A stretch of 64,000 bases of DNA. It comes from Penelope pileata (Eukaryota; Chordata; Aves; Galliformes; Cracidae). A program made the position numbers and the translations under genes. Of the stretch, positions 10,018 to 22,551 are shown piece by piece. The DNA lies in the NCBI GenBank assembly GCA_013396635.1, contig WBMW01004029.1, forward strand, positions 124,001-188,000. The letters run 5' to 3'. The stretch's first letter is position 1, and every line of letters begins with the position of its first letter. Under the pieces are notes generated by a model. That model searched no databases. It saw only the letters and a list, made by a program, of their open reading frames with translations, and had not been told where the DNA came from.

Positions 10018-13000
10018 AACAATTTTTCAGTATGTTTACAAAAGAGAACCAGACACAGAAATTAATGCCTCAATTTTTACAAAGAGTAGAAAAAAAATTG
10101 GCCCTCGCTGTTGAGGCAGTAACATAAAATATACAAAGCCCTAAAATCCAGAGAAACATTGATCTGCTCCACAGCCCTTGCAACAACCTACACCCACTTG
10201 TATTGCTGCATTTAAAATGGTTCTCACTTCTTTTTCTGAAGGCCTGCAAGATCCTGATTAAGCTGTTCAGTGAAAGTCTATAGACAATAAACAACATTTC
10301 TGTCCAAGACAGGCAACAGCACTGAAAAATCTTTTTTTCAATGAATCTTTAGACAAGCATGTGGTTATAACGTAATTTTATTTTTCTTAAAGAATTTATT
10401 GTTAGTGAACTGACAAAATTCTTGTTCATTCCTACTTAAAAGTAGTAATAGTTTTAGGTTACTGATAGTTTAGAATTTGGTAATGCAGAAGAAGAGTGCA
10501 AATTTTTGTCCTTTTATCTTGTGATTCTTTTTCTTTTTTTTTTCTATCTGGGTTCACAGATCTGCCTGAAAAGACCAGAGCACTTGTACGTGGTACTAAT
10601 GTCAGGAAAATACATTTTAGGAAAGGTTTGTGACTGAACTGCTATGGAAATTTTCTATTATTTATCATATGGAGAGGATGGAAAGAAATCAAACTTAGGA
10701 GTGAACAGGTTCTATAAAGGAACATCTGCTCCTAGCAGCTTTGTCATAGATGTCCAAGAACTCAAGAGCCATCTCCATTTTAGTTACGCCCATTTTCTTG
10801 TCCAAACAGAAATAAAACATTGCCTCCCCGTCATGTAATAGAAAATAGTGCAACCTGCCTTCTGCGCTCCAGTTTCTCATTTTGATGCCTTGTGTTTGGA
10901 TGTCCTTGTACTACAGCATCTTTTTTCCTCTCCTCTAGTCATACAGATCACCTGCGTTCTTAGCCGTAAAAACAGAGAAAGAAAATTACAAGGTACTTTA
11001 TTAGTTCCCAGACACTCACTAGGAAAGAAGTTTGAAGAGGACCAAGTAGTGTCTTCAGGGGTATAACAGAGCATTGCTCTTCCATACTCTTTTCTCCCTG
11101 AGCTGCTCTTCACTCTTCAGCACACTGTGAGTATTACACGGCGCTGTATTTCCCAGCAAGTTGACAGATTGAATGGTTGTAGGCTTTTATGGCAAGAAAA
11201 GGTATTATAAAGATCACAAGGGAAAAAAGCTGCGCTGGAAACCTGTTACCTTACGGATGTTCCAGGTGACCTGTTTTAATTTCCAACACGGTCACAATTA
11301 TTTTAGGAGAGAAAACATCACGCACTAAATACATCTAATTATTTGGATCATTTTCTACTTCGGACAGATTGCAACAATCTTACATAAGCACTGGCACAAA
11401 GCGTTAGGGCAGGCTGATTTTTGACCCAGATCTGATCATTCTGCAGTACACACAACTGTGCTTCCAGTGGTAGATTCCCCCATGTAAAGCTCCTAAATGT
11501 GGTAAATAAAGCCATCTGTTGTGGAAGCTGGGTTTTTAAATTATATGCCCCGTTAACCACTGTTCTGCATATGGAACTATTCATGTCTTAAGACACAAAA
11601 GCATGCCTTTCTACAAGGAGTTTTGTTCCCATTTTGCACATTTCTGGGCCAGTTGTCAGATATCTTTATTCTCACACTTGCTTCTGTCAGACTGACTTCA
11701 GTCTTTCCTCTTTTCATTGACCTCTCTTTTTTTCCCCACTTCCTACATTCTGTTCATCTCTATCGTAAATACAAACGCAGTCAAACCTTTATCAAAAATT
11801 TAGTTAATGAAACTGGCTAATGTTCAAAAACAAAGTGTGGCATGCATCACTATTAATCAAGACACCTTGTATGAAAGGGATCTCATCAGCCTCTAGTCCA
11901 ACTCAAACACCCTCTTCTTTGTCAAAACGAGCGAGAAGAACTCAAAGTAAGGGGGAATTTCTATGGTAAACATGCATTACTTTTTTGTTCAGTCAGCAAG
12001 TGATTCAACAGCTTTTTCCAGGATTATTCTTCTGCTCTGGTCACTCTCTTTAGTCACTAAGAGAACCAGTTTTGGTTAGAAAAGAGGGGAATGAATATGA
12101 GTTTATGTTACAAATTAGCATACGGAAGGAATTCTGGGTGCTGTTTCACCAACTCTTTGTCACTTTTAGGGTCTGTATGGGTTATTTTAATAGGGGTAGA
12201 TTAATACTTGTCCTCTTTTCACCCTTATGAGAAGAGATACAACACATCAGACACTGATTTCTCCTTAAGGAATTTGGAGCACCGTCTGGATTTACGCCAG
12301 CTAGGATTCTGCTCAGCTAGCTTACTTTTTACCTAAGTCCTAGAAAATGTTTTTTTTTTTTTTTTAATGTAGTTTAACTTTTGTACAGTTTTGCATGGTT
12401 AATGATTTTTGGAACAATGATGTAGTATTTTCTATACCAGGACTTCGTGATTCTCAATGATTTTGGGATTGTGAGTTCCACCCGTCATACGATTTGCAAA
12501 CATAAAGTTAAATCTGTGCAACAGCAGTGTAAGACTTAAATATAAACATTAACATACGTATTTTGCTAATTTAGAAGGCAATACCGGACATTTCATTACA
12601 AACTGTAGCTTTCAGCTGTCCATTACCACTGCTCTCATCATTTGCTTTGAGTTCAAGATACCAAGATCTGTAAAGACAAAGCATCCCTACAGATCATCTG
12701 GGCTATCTTTTAGTAAAGCACCTGCTTCACTGTTCACCCTAGACTCCTGTGTTTTAAGTATCAAACACCTTAACTGAGGCTGGAAAACATAATTGATTTT
12801 TTTTTTAATAGTTGTTATTCTCATAAAGGACATCACCCAGCAACACTCTGAAGATGAAGAGTTGAATACTCCACAGTTTATTGGAGCTTGTTCTGATGGT
12901 CAATTACCCTTGTCGTTAAAAATCTGTGCTTGCCATCTACATTTCCTTTATTTAAACCTTCATTTCTGTCATATCTACTAATGAAAAATACAATTTCATG

Positions 13001-14314
13001 AAGAAAATCAGAAACTGGAATAGCTACAAGAAATACTGAAGGAATGGACTGGCAGAGCTCTGAGGCAAGTGTTAGCTGTTTCTGAATCTCAGAACTGGCA
13101 AGGACAAAATGAGAAATTTTCACTCGCATCAAGAACCAAGTAAAGATTTCTAAATTTTTCAATCACTTGAATTAAAAAGATACAAATGCGTATCTTTAAA
13201 CTAGAATGTTTTATATAGCAGCTATCCTCACTGACTTCTCACTTGAAGATTGAGGATGAAAAATAGATTTTTTGTTATATTCTGAAAAATGTTTCAAATT
13301 AATCATATCAGACATCATGTCAGAAAGGGTAGAAGTAACATATCATATCAGAGAGGGTAGAAAAAGAAAATAAATCAGTGCCTTGATAGAAAATACAACC
13401 AAATGTCCTGATCAGGTAGGTACAACAAAGTGGTTGAAATGCAAACATAGAAAAATGGCTAAAGTCTTTGCCAGATCCATTTAAAAATAATTTTTCTTAT
13501 TCTTCTTCTCTGTAATTTTGCTTTTTTGCTAAAGGCTTAATCCTGCTACTTTTAAAATGGTACATTACCCACAAGATCAAATGAGATCCTGAGGGAAGTA
13601 TTCAGAGAAGGAAAATGGGGATGTTTATCCTTCTTCCCGTTTGGCAATTAACTCAAATGCCGAAATTAAAATAATAGCTTCCCTCGGTTTACTAGATGAT
13701 TAATAGAGAACATTCCAGTAGGCAATTAGAAATGCTAACCGAAGGTCTCGCTATGAGTAGTATTCCGGAGGTCCTGTATATTTTCCCCTAGACTGAAAAA
13801 AGAGCTTCCAGAGTTTAAGATAATTATTTAAATTTAGGTGATGTTAATAGCCCTGAAAAGTGTTGGTAGATCCCTGTACAAATAAATACCAACTGAAAAC
13901 AAACAGTAGGCCATTCCGCAATATGGGCAATTAATCTAGAACTCCTCAGAATTTACTGTGCAAGGTTTTGGCAAATGTACTAGTTCTACGTGGATATAAC
14001 TCAATCCAATCATTTCTGGGAATTTAGTGCTATAAAAAATGTACGCTGAAAATCTATACTGTGAACATTTTCCAATTAGTTACCATGGTCTTCATTATGT
14101 ATTTTTTTTTAATATAATCTTTGTGCCAGTTTTTATTAATGAGTAATCTACCCTGTGCATGAGAGATTGGAGGCGTCTCATCTTCACAGGGCTGAGATGC
14201 TCTACGTTTAGTCAGACTGTCTGCACACTTGCATTAGGAAACCATTTCCTCAGGCCTTCACCTTTGTGTGTATTTAAAATATTTATTTTCCTTTTTCCTT
14301 TTCCCTCGTGGCAG
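10018..14314. other. Unique sequence, no gene recognised
   Basis: AT-rich DNA with a T run at about 12,350-12,365. A local imperfect duplication sits at 13,302-13,361: ATCATATCAGA occurs twice, each copy followed by a TCAGA(A/G)AGGGTAGA block. No gene or transposon is recognised. Confidence 0.45.
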
Positions 14315-14477
14315 GCTGCAGCATTCATCTGAACTTCTACTTCATGGTAAATATGCTGCAAAAACGGCACAGTGACACAGAAAACAAAATGAATAAATCA
14401 TTTATTAAGCTTCACAGGGAGGGGCTCACAGAAATCCGGATTCACTCCCTGTTAAACCTGTTTCCTAAATACTACAG
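14315..14477 (+). CDS. Candidate exon-like open segment, unidentified
   Basis: A very strong polypyrimidine tract and acceptor (CTTTTTCCTTTTCCCTCGTGGCAG|) precede 163 nt that are open in one frame (start phase 2: CSIHLNFYF, then MVNMLQKRHSDTENKMNKSF), ending at CTACAG|GTATAG. An internal donor-like ATG|GTAAAT also occurs. The frame has no recognised domain and codon use is AT-driven, so it may be a noncoding exon or a chance acceptor. Confidence 0.12.
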
Positions 14478-15904
14478 GTATAGTTGCAATGCAAAACAGA
14501 ACAGCTTAGTAGTTCAGGAGATTGTTAACCATTTAGTTTTCCCTGTAGGACAGTAATCAACTTTTTGTTGCTTCTTCATATACTGTCTACCACATTGCAG
14601 TCATGGTCAAGGATCTAAAATTCCTTGGTGAAACTGCAAGTAAATAATAATTAGCTTTCAGGTGAATGTTCAACATTTTGTGGTATTGCTTGCAGCAGGG
14701 CATACTCTGATTCTTGGAAACTGTGTAAAGCATCAGATAGGCCTAGATTTTTGAAACAGGGAATAGCTGTAAGAGGTTTTTTACTTCTCCTTTAGCTTTC
14801 TATTTCTTGGCAAGGTGCTGAAAACTTCCAAAATGTTTTGAAAATGCCATCACTTCTGAGTTGCTATTTCTGCTTTGGATAGATACGTGAAAATCTTAGA
14901 AAACTTGGTGAAAGCATTCAAAAAAACCACATGACATTAAACATTCCCCCAGACAGAGCTGACTGCTGTCTGCAGATCTGCTGGACGTTCACAAATGCTG
15001 ATTTCAGATTAGTGGAACTGTGCTATTTCCAGCATAACTGGGTTTTTCTCTTTGGGATTTCCTAACATTTAAAAAAGTGCCCTGTTTCTCACTTCACAAC
15101 CAGTCACAACTTCCTTGAAGGCTTCTTGTCTCTCACCCTTCAGGCAAGACCTAGTTTTGCATAATTTACATGCTCTTGCAATTCAGCAGCTTTCGAGATG
15201 TTATCCCATCACTATGTTCAGCTCCTCTGTTGTAAACATAGCTTGATACTGTTGGATGCAAAGATCAACAGAAGCCCAATGAATGATCATCGCTAACTCA
15301 CTTTGAAAAATTTCTTCCACAAAAACAGTCCTAATTGTGCAAAATAAAAAATGCTGTGGGTGTTAAGAGTAAGAATACAGACAAGGCAATGATAAAGAAC
15401 TGGAGAAATAAAAAACAAAGAAAGCAACTTATTTCTTTGCACGCTCATGATCCTCCTGGTTGATTGACATGAAAGCCATAGCTCCACTGTGTCCTATTAC
15501 CAGTTATAAATATTTCAGTTCATATTTGGTATACTTAAAGGACTCCAAGCTGATACACAGAAAAATACTACGATAAAATTAGCTATAAAGCTAATATAGC
15601 AGAATGTGTAGATTTAAATAACTGTCAACGTAACTTTGGATTTTCCTTTATCATATTTTTACGTGCCATCACTTTACCTGAATTTAAATGTAATGCTTAC
15701 TAAAATGCAAAATATGCCATACATAAAACATATACATATGCCCATGTTTTATGTGAAAAGATTAACTTTGCTTCCTGGTCACATATAGTGGTACGGCAAT
15801 ATGCATTCTGTCCTCCCACTAGATGGATCTGTTCTGTTCTTTCTCCCATATGTATTTGCATCTGCCACAGTGGGAGGTAACCAGTTTAGAAATGGAGAAC
15901 AGAT
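14478..15904. other. Unique sequence, no gene recognised
   Basis: No repeat or gene is recognised. The 54-nt segment 15,823-15,876 has a good acceptor (CTGTCCTCCCACTAG) and an open frame, but only a moderate donor (GAG|GTAACC). It abuts the possible ancient repeat that follows, so I do not call it. Confidence 0.45.
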
Positions 15905-15995
15905 CCCTGGACTTAATTCTGATCTCATTTACATCACTCAGTAACGGAGTTAGCATCCCTCCATGCTGTAAATCCACTTCAGTTGTGATTTCTAA
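15905..15995. repeat. Possible ancient interspersed repeat fragment
   Basis: The string AATTCTGATCTCATTTACA at about 15,915, followed by a GGAGTTA block and TGTAAATCCA, resembles an old palindromic interspersed element common in turtle and crocodile genomes (halves related to 'AATTCTGATCTCATTTACAC' and 'GTGTAAATCC'). The match is from memory and partial. The 126-residue minus-strand open frame across it has no domain character. Confidence 0.3.
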
Positions 15996-17781
15996 TCCCT
16001 TCCCCCAATAAGGGTTTATTGTACTTGGATAATTCCTACACATGATAGAGTTAGAGTACAGTTTCCAAATGCACATTGACAGAGGCAAATCTCCTTGAGC
16101 ATTTTGAGATGCATGGAAATATCTGAAATATTTTTTAAATATTGCCTTCTGTGAATGCTGCTGAATGCAAACAATCCCATATTTTAAGTCTCTTTTCAAA
16201 TGATACCCTTTTCTGTCTTAATCCTTTTTGCTGCATAACTTTTCTGATACTGATCAATATTGAGTATTACTGCTGTACCTAAGAGCATTAAAAAAAACCA
16301 TATATATTGATGTCAGTCTCATTTCCTATACATCTAAATATCTTGTTCGATGTTTTGGTTTCATTGAACGGAGATCTTCACTGAACTATTCACGACAGTT
16401 TTGTCCAATTTCAGAGTTGTTACAGTTAACTGAATCCGGTTATATCCGAAGAACCCTGAAAATTGTAGGAAGTAGACTGTAAGGACTGGACAGGCTGGTC
16501 ATAAGCGCTGATTTCTTTGGTCCCTGTGATGTTTTTAACGGCAGTGCTTTCTTGTTTTTGTTGTTGCTTTGTGTTGTTTTGCCTAATTGCATTTAGTTTC
16601 GCAACAATCGATTATGCTGATATTTGGCAACACTGACGCAGAAAGCATGATGCAATGGTGAAGCATTTCCCTTAATTGTGACTGGCATAGTTGCAGAAAA
16701 TCAGTAAAATCGGAGAAGAATAGTTATACAAAAGGAAAAATTGCTTCACTGGAAGACGCACAAAAACAGTCTGCAGACTCCTTATTAAAAATGAGAGAAG
16801 GGATGGCTCGCTAGATATCACCCAGCACAAAATCTAGGTATTGACAGCAGCAGACCAATGGAAGCTCGAAACAGGGAGCATACCAAAAAAGATTAATTCT
16901 CAGTGGAAAGGTGATTTTCTCCTAAGAACAACCTTTATGCTTGCTGTGAAGTTAAAGAAGAGCACACAGCACAAAATGATACCTGATAGCAACCACAACT
17001 TTGCTGCTCATAAAACTGTTAACTAAGCACACACAGTATTTGCAGCTCAGAAATGTGCAACTTTCCATAAAAATTTCAATCTGTGGGAAACTGTGTATTG
17101 AAATTCATAGAAATGCTTACTCACTGCAAAAATGTTCCATGTCCAAATTAGATGCCTTTCATGAGGCAGTAAAATATTACAAAATCACTATTTTTACGAG
17201 CACACTTTCAAGCCAGCTTTACACTGGGCTTGCAATAGTATCAATATTGGCAGACCTCTACCATTAAGAAATGGTATATGAATACCGAAGTCCATTTTTA
17301 AGTTCATGTAGTTAGTCACAACTGAGGACATTTTAGTGTTGAGTCTTCTTTCTTTGCAGAACCCGTATCTTTAGGTGGACATATGATAGGAGTGAGTTAT
17401 TTTCCAGAGTTTATGAACACAGCTGGGGAAGACTGGGATCTGTGGAGGATCTGGGAGGCTTTGTGCAATTTCTGGTACTCTCAGGCTTATATTGCCTCTG
17501 TAAAGGATAAGAAATGTACAGGGGACAGTGGAGCTTTCCTTCCTGTCACCCCATCCACAACACCCCTTCTTTTGAAGTTCTCCTGCCTAATACCCAATGT
17601 GCCGGGGCCGCTAGATGGGCACTGACTGCACACTGCATGCCCAAGGATAACAAAAATGAGGAGGAGGAGGACAGCAAGATCCCACAAGTCCTTCCAGAAC
17701 TTTCTGCAAAGTTTCACTGCTGCTTGTCCTGGATTGCTCACACCTGTGTCCCCGAGGGCCTGCAGCACCCACCCGCTGGCT
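15996..17781. other. Unique sequence, no gene recognised
   Basis: A strong acceptor (GAGTCTTCTTTCTTTGCAG at 17,342-17,360) opens a phase-2 frame from 17,363 to about 17,625 (PVSLGGHMIGVSYFPEFMNT...), but no adequate donor is present. GAG trinucleotide repeats occur near 17,658-17,670. GC content rises from about 17.5 kb toward the island at 18.4 kb. Confidence 0.4.
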
Positions 17782-17898
17782 CCAATTAAGCAAGCAGCGG
17801 TGCAGGTGTGCGCTCTGCTCCCAATTAACCAATCAGCGGTTCAGGTTTGCTCTCAGGTATCAATTAACCAATCAATGGTTCAGGTGTGCTCTGGCAAA
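17782..17898. repeat. 39-bp tandem repeat x3 carrying CCAAT boxes
   Basis: Three units start at 17,782 (CCAATTAAGCAAGCAGCGG), 17,821 (CCAATTAACCAATCAGCGG) and 17,860 (TCAATTAACCAATCAATGG), spaced exactly 39 bp. Each continues with TKCAGGTKTGCKCT-type sequence. Units 2 and 3 contain AACCAATCA, a close match to the NF-Y CCAAT element, and all three contain CAATTA. Enhancer-like direct repeats of this kind occur in gene promoters and in retroviral LTR U3 regions. The array lies about 0.5 kb left of the CpG-rich island. Confidence 0.8.
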
Positions 17899-18359
17899 TC
17901 AGAGCAGGGTCCCAGCTTACAAAAGCAGAAAGGGAGGATTGCTGCCTCTCAGGTGGGAGTGCTGTCTGCAGCAGGTGTAGAGGAAACAAGAGGGGTTGCA
18001 TCCTTTTTTCTCCTGTGGAACCTTCTCCTATGGAAGAAAGGCAGTTCTGGGCAGCTCAGTGCGGAGACAGGTATGGACTTTGCTGTGCCTGTTAATGGCT
18101 GGTGCAGCCCTGTGCATTTACAGAGGGAAGTGTTCATGAGGCTCGTTTTTAATAGCAGGGCTGCAATGTTTGCTGCTTCAGCCGAGGGCTGTGTGTCTCT
18201 CCTCAGGCCTTGCTGCCTGAGATCACCCATGGAATCCTGAAGCTGTGTAACTGTTACAGAGCACCTCATGACATAAATACTGAAATACTTTATCCTGTAT
18301 CGCTTCTGCGGATGTTTCAACAAAGTAACTAAACTTGTGCCCTCTGACGGCTCTGAAAC
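17899..18359. other. GC-elevated segment between CCAAT array and CpG island
   Basis: Contains long open frames on both strands (194 residues plus, 205 residues minus, overlapping). They translate tandem-repeat or GC-rich DNA, show no domains and are most likely by-products of low stop density. A plus-strand donor-like GAGACAG|GTATGG at 18,061-18,074 could belong to an untranslated first exon, but this is unsupported. Confidence 0.35.
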
Positions 18360-18378
18360 ACCCAGAAGCGACCTCCAT
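18223..18378 (-). CDS. Candidate first coding exon or uORF leaving the island leftward
   Basis: On the minus strand, the ATG inside CCTAAAATGGAGG (18,376-18,378) opens a 51-residue frame starting MEVASGCFRAVRGHKFSYFV and continuing ETSAEAIQDKVFQ. It stops at 18,223. The ATG sits in a YY1-like context similar to the TISU start element of short-5'UTR genes. Candidate donors within it (AAA|GTATTT, GAG|GTGCTC) are weak. If real, it would be the first exon of a leftward gene. No family is recognised. Confidence 0.15.
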   Translation of the reverse strand: MEVASGCFRAVRGHKFSYFVETSAEAIQDKVFQYLCHEVLCNSYTASGFHG

Positions 18379-18605
18379 TTTAGGAGATGTCCCCTCAGGG
18401 TCAGACCTGCCCCAGACCGGCCGTTGGCCACTGAGCCAACAACGAGACAAAATGGCGGGTGGGCGGGTCGTTGGCTCTGCTGCCGGTAGCCACTAGCAAT
18501 GGGGTCGTGGTTGCCGGGCAGATCTGGGTTGCTAGGCGACCGGCCGCCTCCATTTTGTGCACGCACCGGGCTGGGGCGGGTGTCCGGGCTTCAAGTGTTG
18601 AGTTT
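18360..18605. promoter_or_regulatory. CpG-rich promoter-like island with X-box, YY1 and GC-box motifs
   Basis: This is the densest CpG segment in the window. Motifs seen: an imperfect RFX X-box GTTGCTAGGCGACC (18,528-18,541); a second X-box-like GTAGCC-ACT-AGCAAT (18,486-18,500); YY1-type CAAAATGGCGG (18,448-18,458) and inverted copies CCTCCATTTT (18,371-18,380 and 18,547-18,556); GGGGCGGG at about 18,574; and an NF-I-like TTGGC-N6-GCCAA (18,424-18,439). There is no clear TATA box. These features suit a TATA-less, possibly bidirectional housekeeping or ciliary promoter. First-exon boundaries and direction cannot be fixed from sequence. An LTR is a less likely alternative. Confidence 0.6.
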
Positions 18606-21600
18606 GTGGTGAAGAGACTTCTAACAAGCAACAACTACACAAAAACCCTGCCTGTGGGTCCTAAAGATGTTGAAATGTGATATGGGAAGTTAGCAATGTT
18701 TGCCTTCCTGTGAGAAGTGCTCGAGTGCAGTGTGGCCTGCTTGTGAGGCGTCTTTCCTCGATGTATATTCCTCTATGTCTTAAATTATTGACTTTTTTCT
18801 TAAAATAAAGAAAAAATAAAAAATATAAAAAAAATTACAGAAAAAATAAACTGAAAAGATTTAGAGCTTGATTATTGCTGTCCGATGATCGTTTCATCCA
18901 GTGATGAAGCAATTATTTTTCATTACAAAGGAGTTCAGGAGAACATTTGATTTATTTATTTTTTTCCCTAAGATTCTTTATTTCAAGGTAAATCTTTTAT
19001 GGTAATACCTTCATTGGATATTTGTCTTCTGGATACCATATTGTTTGGCTTTGCTACCCAAGAAAAAGCCAAATTAGAGCTGCTCTTTCTCTTTCGTCCT
19101 GTTGAATCCTCAATAAAATTGTACAAACACAGTACAAAGCAGTTTTACCAAATATTTATGTTACAACGTGGTATGTGATTGCAAATGAAGGTCTCACTTC
19201 AATGCTTGGTGTTGCCCAGGTGATGGTGATGGTGCCCAGAGGGAGACTGCAGCCAGGCTGAGGCAATGTCTTTCCCAATGCTCAGCACTCAGACATTGTA
19301 AGAGCTGTATTTTTATTTTGAAACCTTCTATGCAAGTTCTTCCATGGTCCCATAGCTGTTAAGGACAGGCTCAGTTAGTATTTTAGTTGTAGCACTTGCT
19401 GTTGCAAATTGAGAGCTATTTCTAAAGGGGAAGCCCGCAGAGAGGTTGTATGTTGTATTGCAGGCTGGGGTGGGGGCAAAGAGGCTCAGCTCATTGACTG
19501 ATCCCAGCTTACATGTGATGATATCTTCCCCACTTGTCTGCAGTGGTATTCTTCCACTTCCAAAGTTCTCTCTCACTTGAGCTATTTCTATACTTTTCTC
19601 TTACTTCTAAGTGTAGTTTGAGTGACTCTAACCAAACATACCTTTGTTTTGCAAAGTTTACTCAAAAATGTGTTTTTGACAGAAAGGTGGAAAACTGCTA
19701 GCTCGAGGCTGGATCAGAAAAACAAAGTAGTTTATCAGTTCCAATAGTATCATTGAGTCCCCATCTCTGCAGGATGATCACAGAATTTGGCCGTGGGACC
19801 TCCACCCTGCTCAACGCTCCATGTTGGTTTTCTCTTAGACTCAGCATACCAGGCTGCTTGGTGTTTGCTGGCAGCTAAGGTTGCAGGTCACGTTGCTTAG
19901 CGAACTATCATGGAACGGGTTATCCAGCTCATTCCACCCTGAAGGTTTACCTTTTCCCAAGAGTTGGATATTTCAATAGGCAACCTCTGGTAAACATTCC
20001 TCACCTTGCTGGAGACCCACTACCCTTTGGCCTCCATTCAGAGGGCTGTTTTACTGATCTTGTGCTGGACTTGTTCTGCTGTCTGCACTACTTGGATGCA
20101 GAGGCTCAAAACCCGGCAGAGTTTTCTAGGAACGGCCTCACAGCTACCAAGGACAGGGTGCAGACACTTTGGGTTTTTTTTTTGACCTTGCTTTGCTCTC
20201 ACTGTTCTGCATGCTAACAACTGGTGTTAAAATCCCTGTCCAGATGAGACCACCCAGATCCTTTTTCTGCCTGTGCTGTTTCATGGGGTATTTTGTTCAT
20301 GGTGTAGGGCTCTGGATTTGTCTGCTTATTTTATCAAGTTCTCTCTACTCCTTTAAAGCAATAACATAGAGCAGCAGTGCACAACGTGAGCCTGCAATCC
20401 TGATATTGGATATTACAACTTTCTTACTCTCCCGTAACAGATGCATCCAGACTATCTGAGTTAGCTTTAAAGTTTGATTCTGTTTAAAAATGAGGAAAAG
20501 ATGTGCTCTTCTTGAGTGTCTTTCAGATTACTTTGCAAACTGCAATAAACTACAAAGCATAATCTGAAATACCTGGCTGTATGAGTTCAGGATAATGTAC
20601 TAGTTGCTGTTATCTGCTGTGGTGAGTGGAATAGAAGGTACATCAGCCTGGCACAGATAATGATTCCTTCCTATCTGTTTTGCAGAGGTACTTGGAATAT
20701 CCACCCTAGCTTCAAAAGACTGTAAAATCTGACAATTTTCAAGTTTACATTCTGAATTTTTATCTATTTGCAGGGCCTGCCAGCTATATTGGAATGATAT
20801 TGTACGTATTATGTATGGGGAAATAGAAAGCTATCATCTCAAAATAGACCATAATATTGCACCTTATTAAAAAATACAAGTGGATTTTCTGCCAGCAACC
20901 ATGACTTATGATAATGACTGTTATCAATATGCAATTACTTCTGTTACCCTAGAACATATTGACATTCATTTATTTAAAGATAATGTAACACATTTGTATT
21001 CATTGAGGTAATCTATGGATATGATTAAATGTGAATGCCCATCTTATACCAAATAGTAAAATGAAAAAAAAAAACTGTAATCAGACCTTCTGCACTGCTA
21101 AAAATAGGCTGCATTAAATTCTAAAAATTGCATCTGAGCTTACTCGAAACACTGGCAAACAACCATAAAGAAGGAAAAGCTCAATGTGGGTGATTACTGG
21201 TTCCTATATTCATCCTTTCTAACAGTGTAGGGGGAAGTCGGCAACCTGTTTATCATTTTGGTTACTTAAAGATTATAGGTGTCAGTGAATGTTGAGCCAC
21301 TTTGGAGTCAGACTGCTGATAAATGGTTGTTTTCTTTCCAAATAATAAGTATATTTTGTATCACTAAATGTACAGATGCATTGCTAAGGATCTTTCTGTA
21401 ATGGGCACATACGTAATATGGATGCATAATTCTGAACATCATGTTGTAGAGGGGCATGCTGCCTTAATAGCTGTGTGTAGCTTTATGTGATTGGAAGAGG
21501 CTGTCTTTGTTTCCTTGGCCAGTGGCTGCAAAACGTAATGATGTTATCAACAGGTCCATCTCCAGAATGTCATTCTACAGAGCTTTTTTGTTAAAAAATA

Positions 21601-22543
21601 AAATAGGAGGTTATGCTTCTTTTGTAGTCGAGTTAGTGCAAGATGGCAAAGAACTCTCATGTACCAGTTCCAAACATGTATCAAAGGAACAGAGTTGTTT
21701 AAGTGAAGTTAAATATCTATTGCCTTGCATGGGGCCTCACCGCAGCGCTAATAATACTGGTAATTGTTTCTCTTCCCGTTTATCTGTCAGTTTAACCTCA
21801 GTTTCCAAATGTGCATGAGGTTGTTACTGTAAGCTCCCCTCAGTTACTTGTACTTGTACTTGTTGGCAACCCAGTGCATCAATAAAAAAAGTACCAAGCC
21901 TCCTACTTGGTTTGAGCTAATGGTTTGTTCATCCAGTGCTGCAGTGTGTCTGTTCTTCCTATGAATAATTCCTTGTGAACTCACAGTGCTTATCTGCGCT
22001 GAGAGCTGCTGCTGGAGCTTGCAAATGCTTAGGAAGCTGTTTCATCCATCAAATTCTTTATGTACTTTTGCACGAGTCAGCATAGGGGTCCTGCTCTGTG
22101 CCCTGACCCTAATCTTAGGTGTACTTGCTCTTTATTGGGAAAGTTGATGCAGAGACTCTAGTCCTCTGAGGCAGCGTTCACAGTGCCTTAATTTTGTCAG
22201 GCTTGTGGTGTCCTGCTCCCTGTAGCTCAGCCTTCCTGACCTGCATTCCTGGGTGATATGAAACCCTTGTATTTCTACCAGACAGCTGTTATGAGTTACT
22301 GAATATAATTGACTTAGTTCACTGTTCAGACCCTTGCTCCATTAAAAAAAATAAAAATAAAATAAAAACAATGAAAAATAACCTTTTCTGTTCCCTGACA
22401 GAAATACTCTGGCCTCATAGCTGGAGACTTGTGTGTACTAAACTGGTAAATGACTTTGAAGATGGCCATCAATAATACCAGGTTTAAACTCAGAGCCTCT
22501 GCCTCCCAGTGCTTTTGGACAAACAAAGTTGCATGGGATTTTT
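18606..22543. other. Unique sequence, no gene recognised
   Basis: AT-rich DNA with A-rich low complexity at about 18,800-18,850 (several AATAAA strings). A (TTGTAC)n-like micro-repeat lies at about 21,848-21,866. No gene or transposon is recognised. A microexon-like segment after the acceptor TTTTTTTCCCTAAG at about 18,984 is too short to call. Confidence 0.45.
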
Positions 22544-22551
22544 GTCTGGAG
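22544..22551. repeat. Target-site duplication, left copy (GTCTGGAG)
   Basis: An 8-bp flank of the short hAT-type element. It matches the right copy GTCTAGAG at 7 of 8 positions, and both fit the nTCTAGAn preference of Charlie-group hAT transposons. Confidence 0.7.

Noticed and set aside
15819..16199. 126-residue minus-strand open frame
   Set aside because: Overlaps a probable ancient interspersed repeat and has no domain character.
17656..18566. Overlapping long open frames on both strands (194 residues plus, 205 residues minus)
   Set aside because: They translate tandem repeats and CpG-rich promoter-like DNA. Low stop frequency in GC-rich sequence explains their length, and neither shows a domain.
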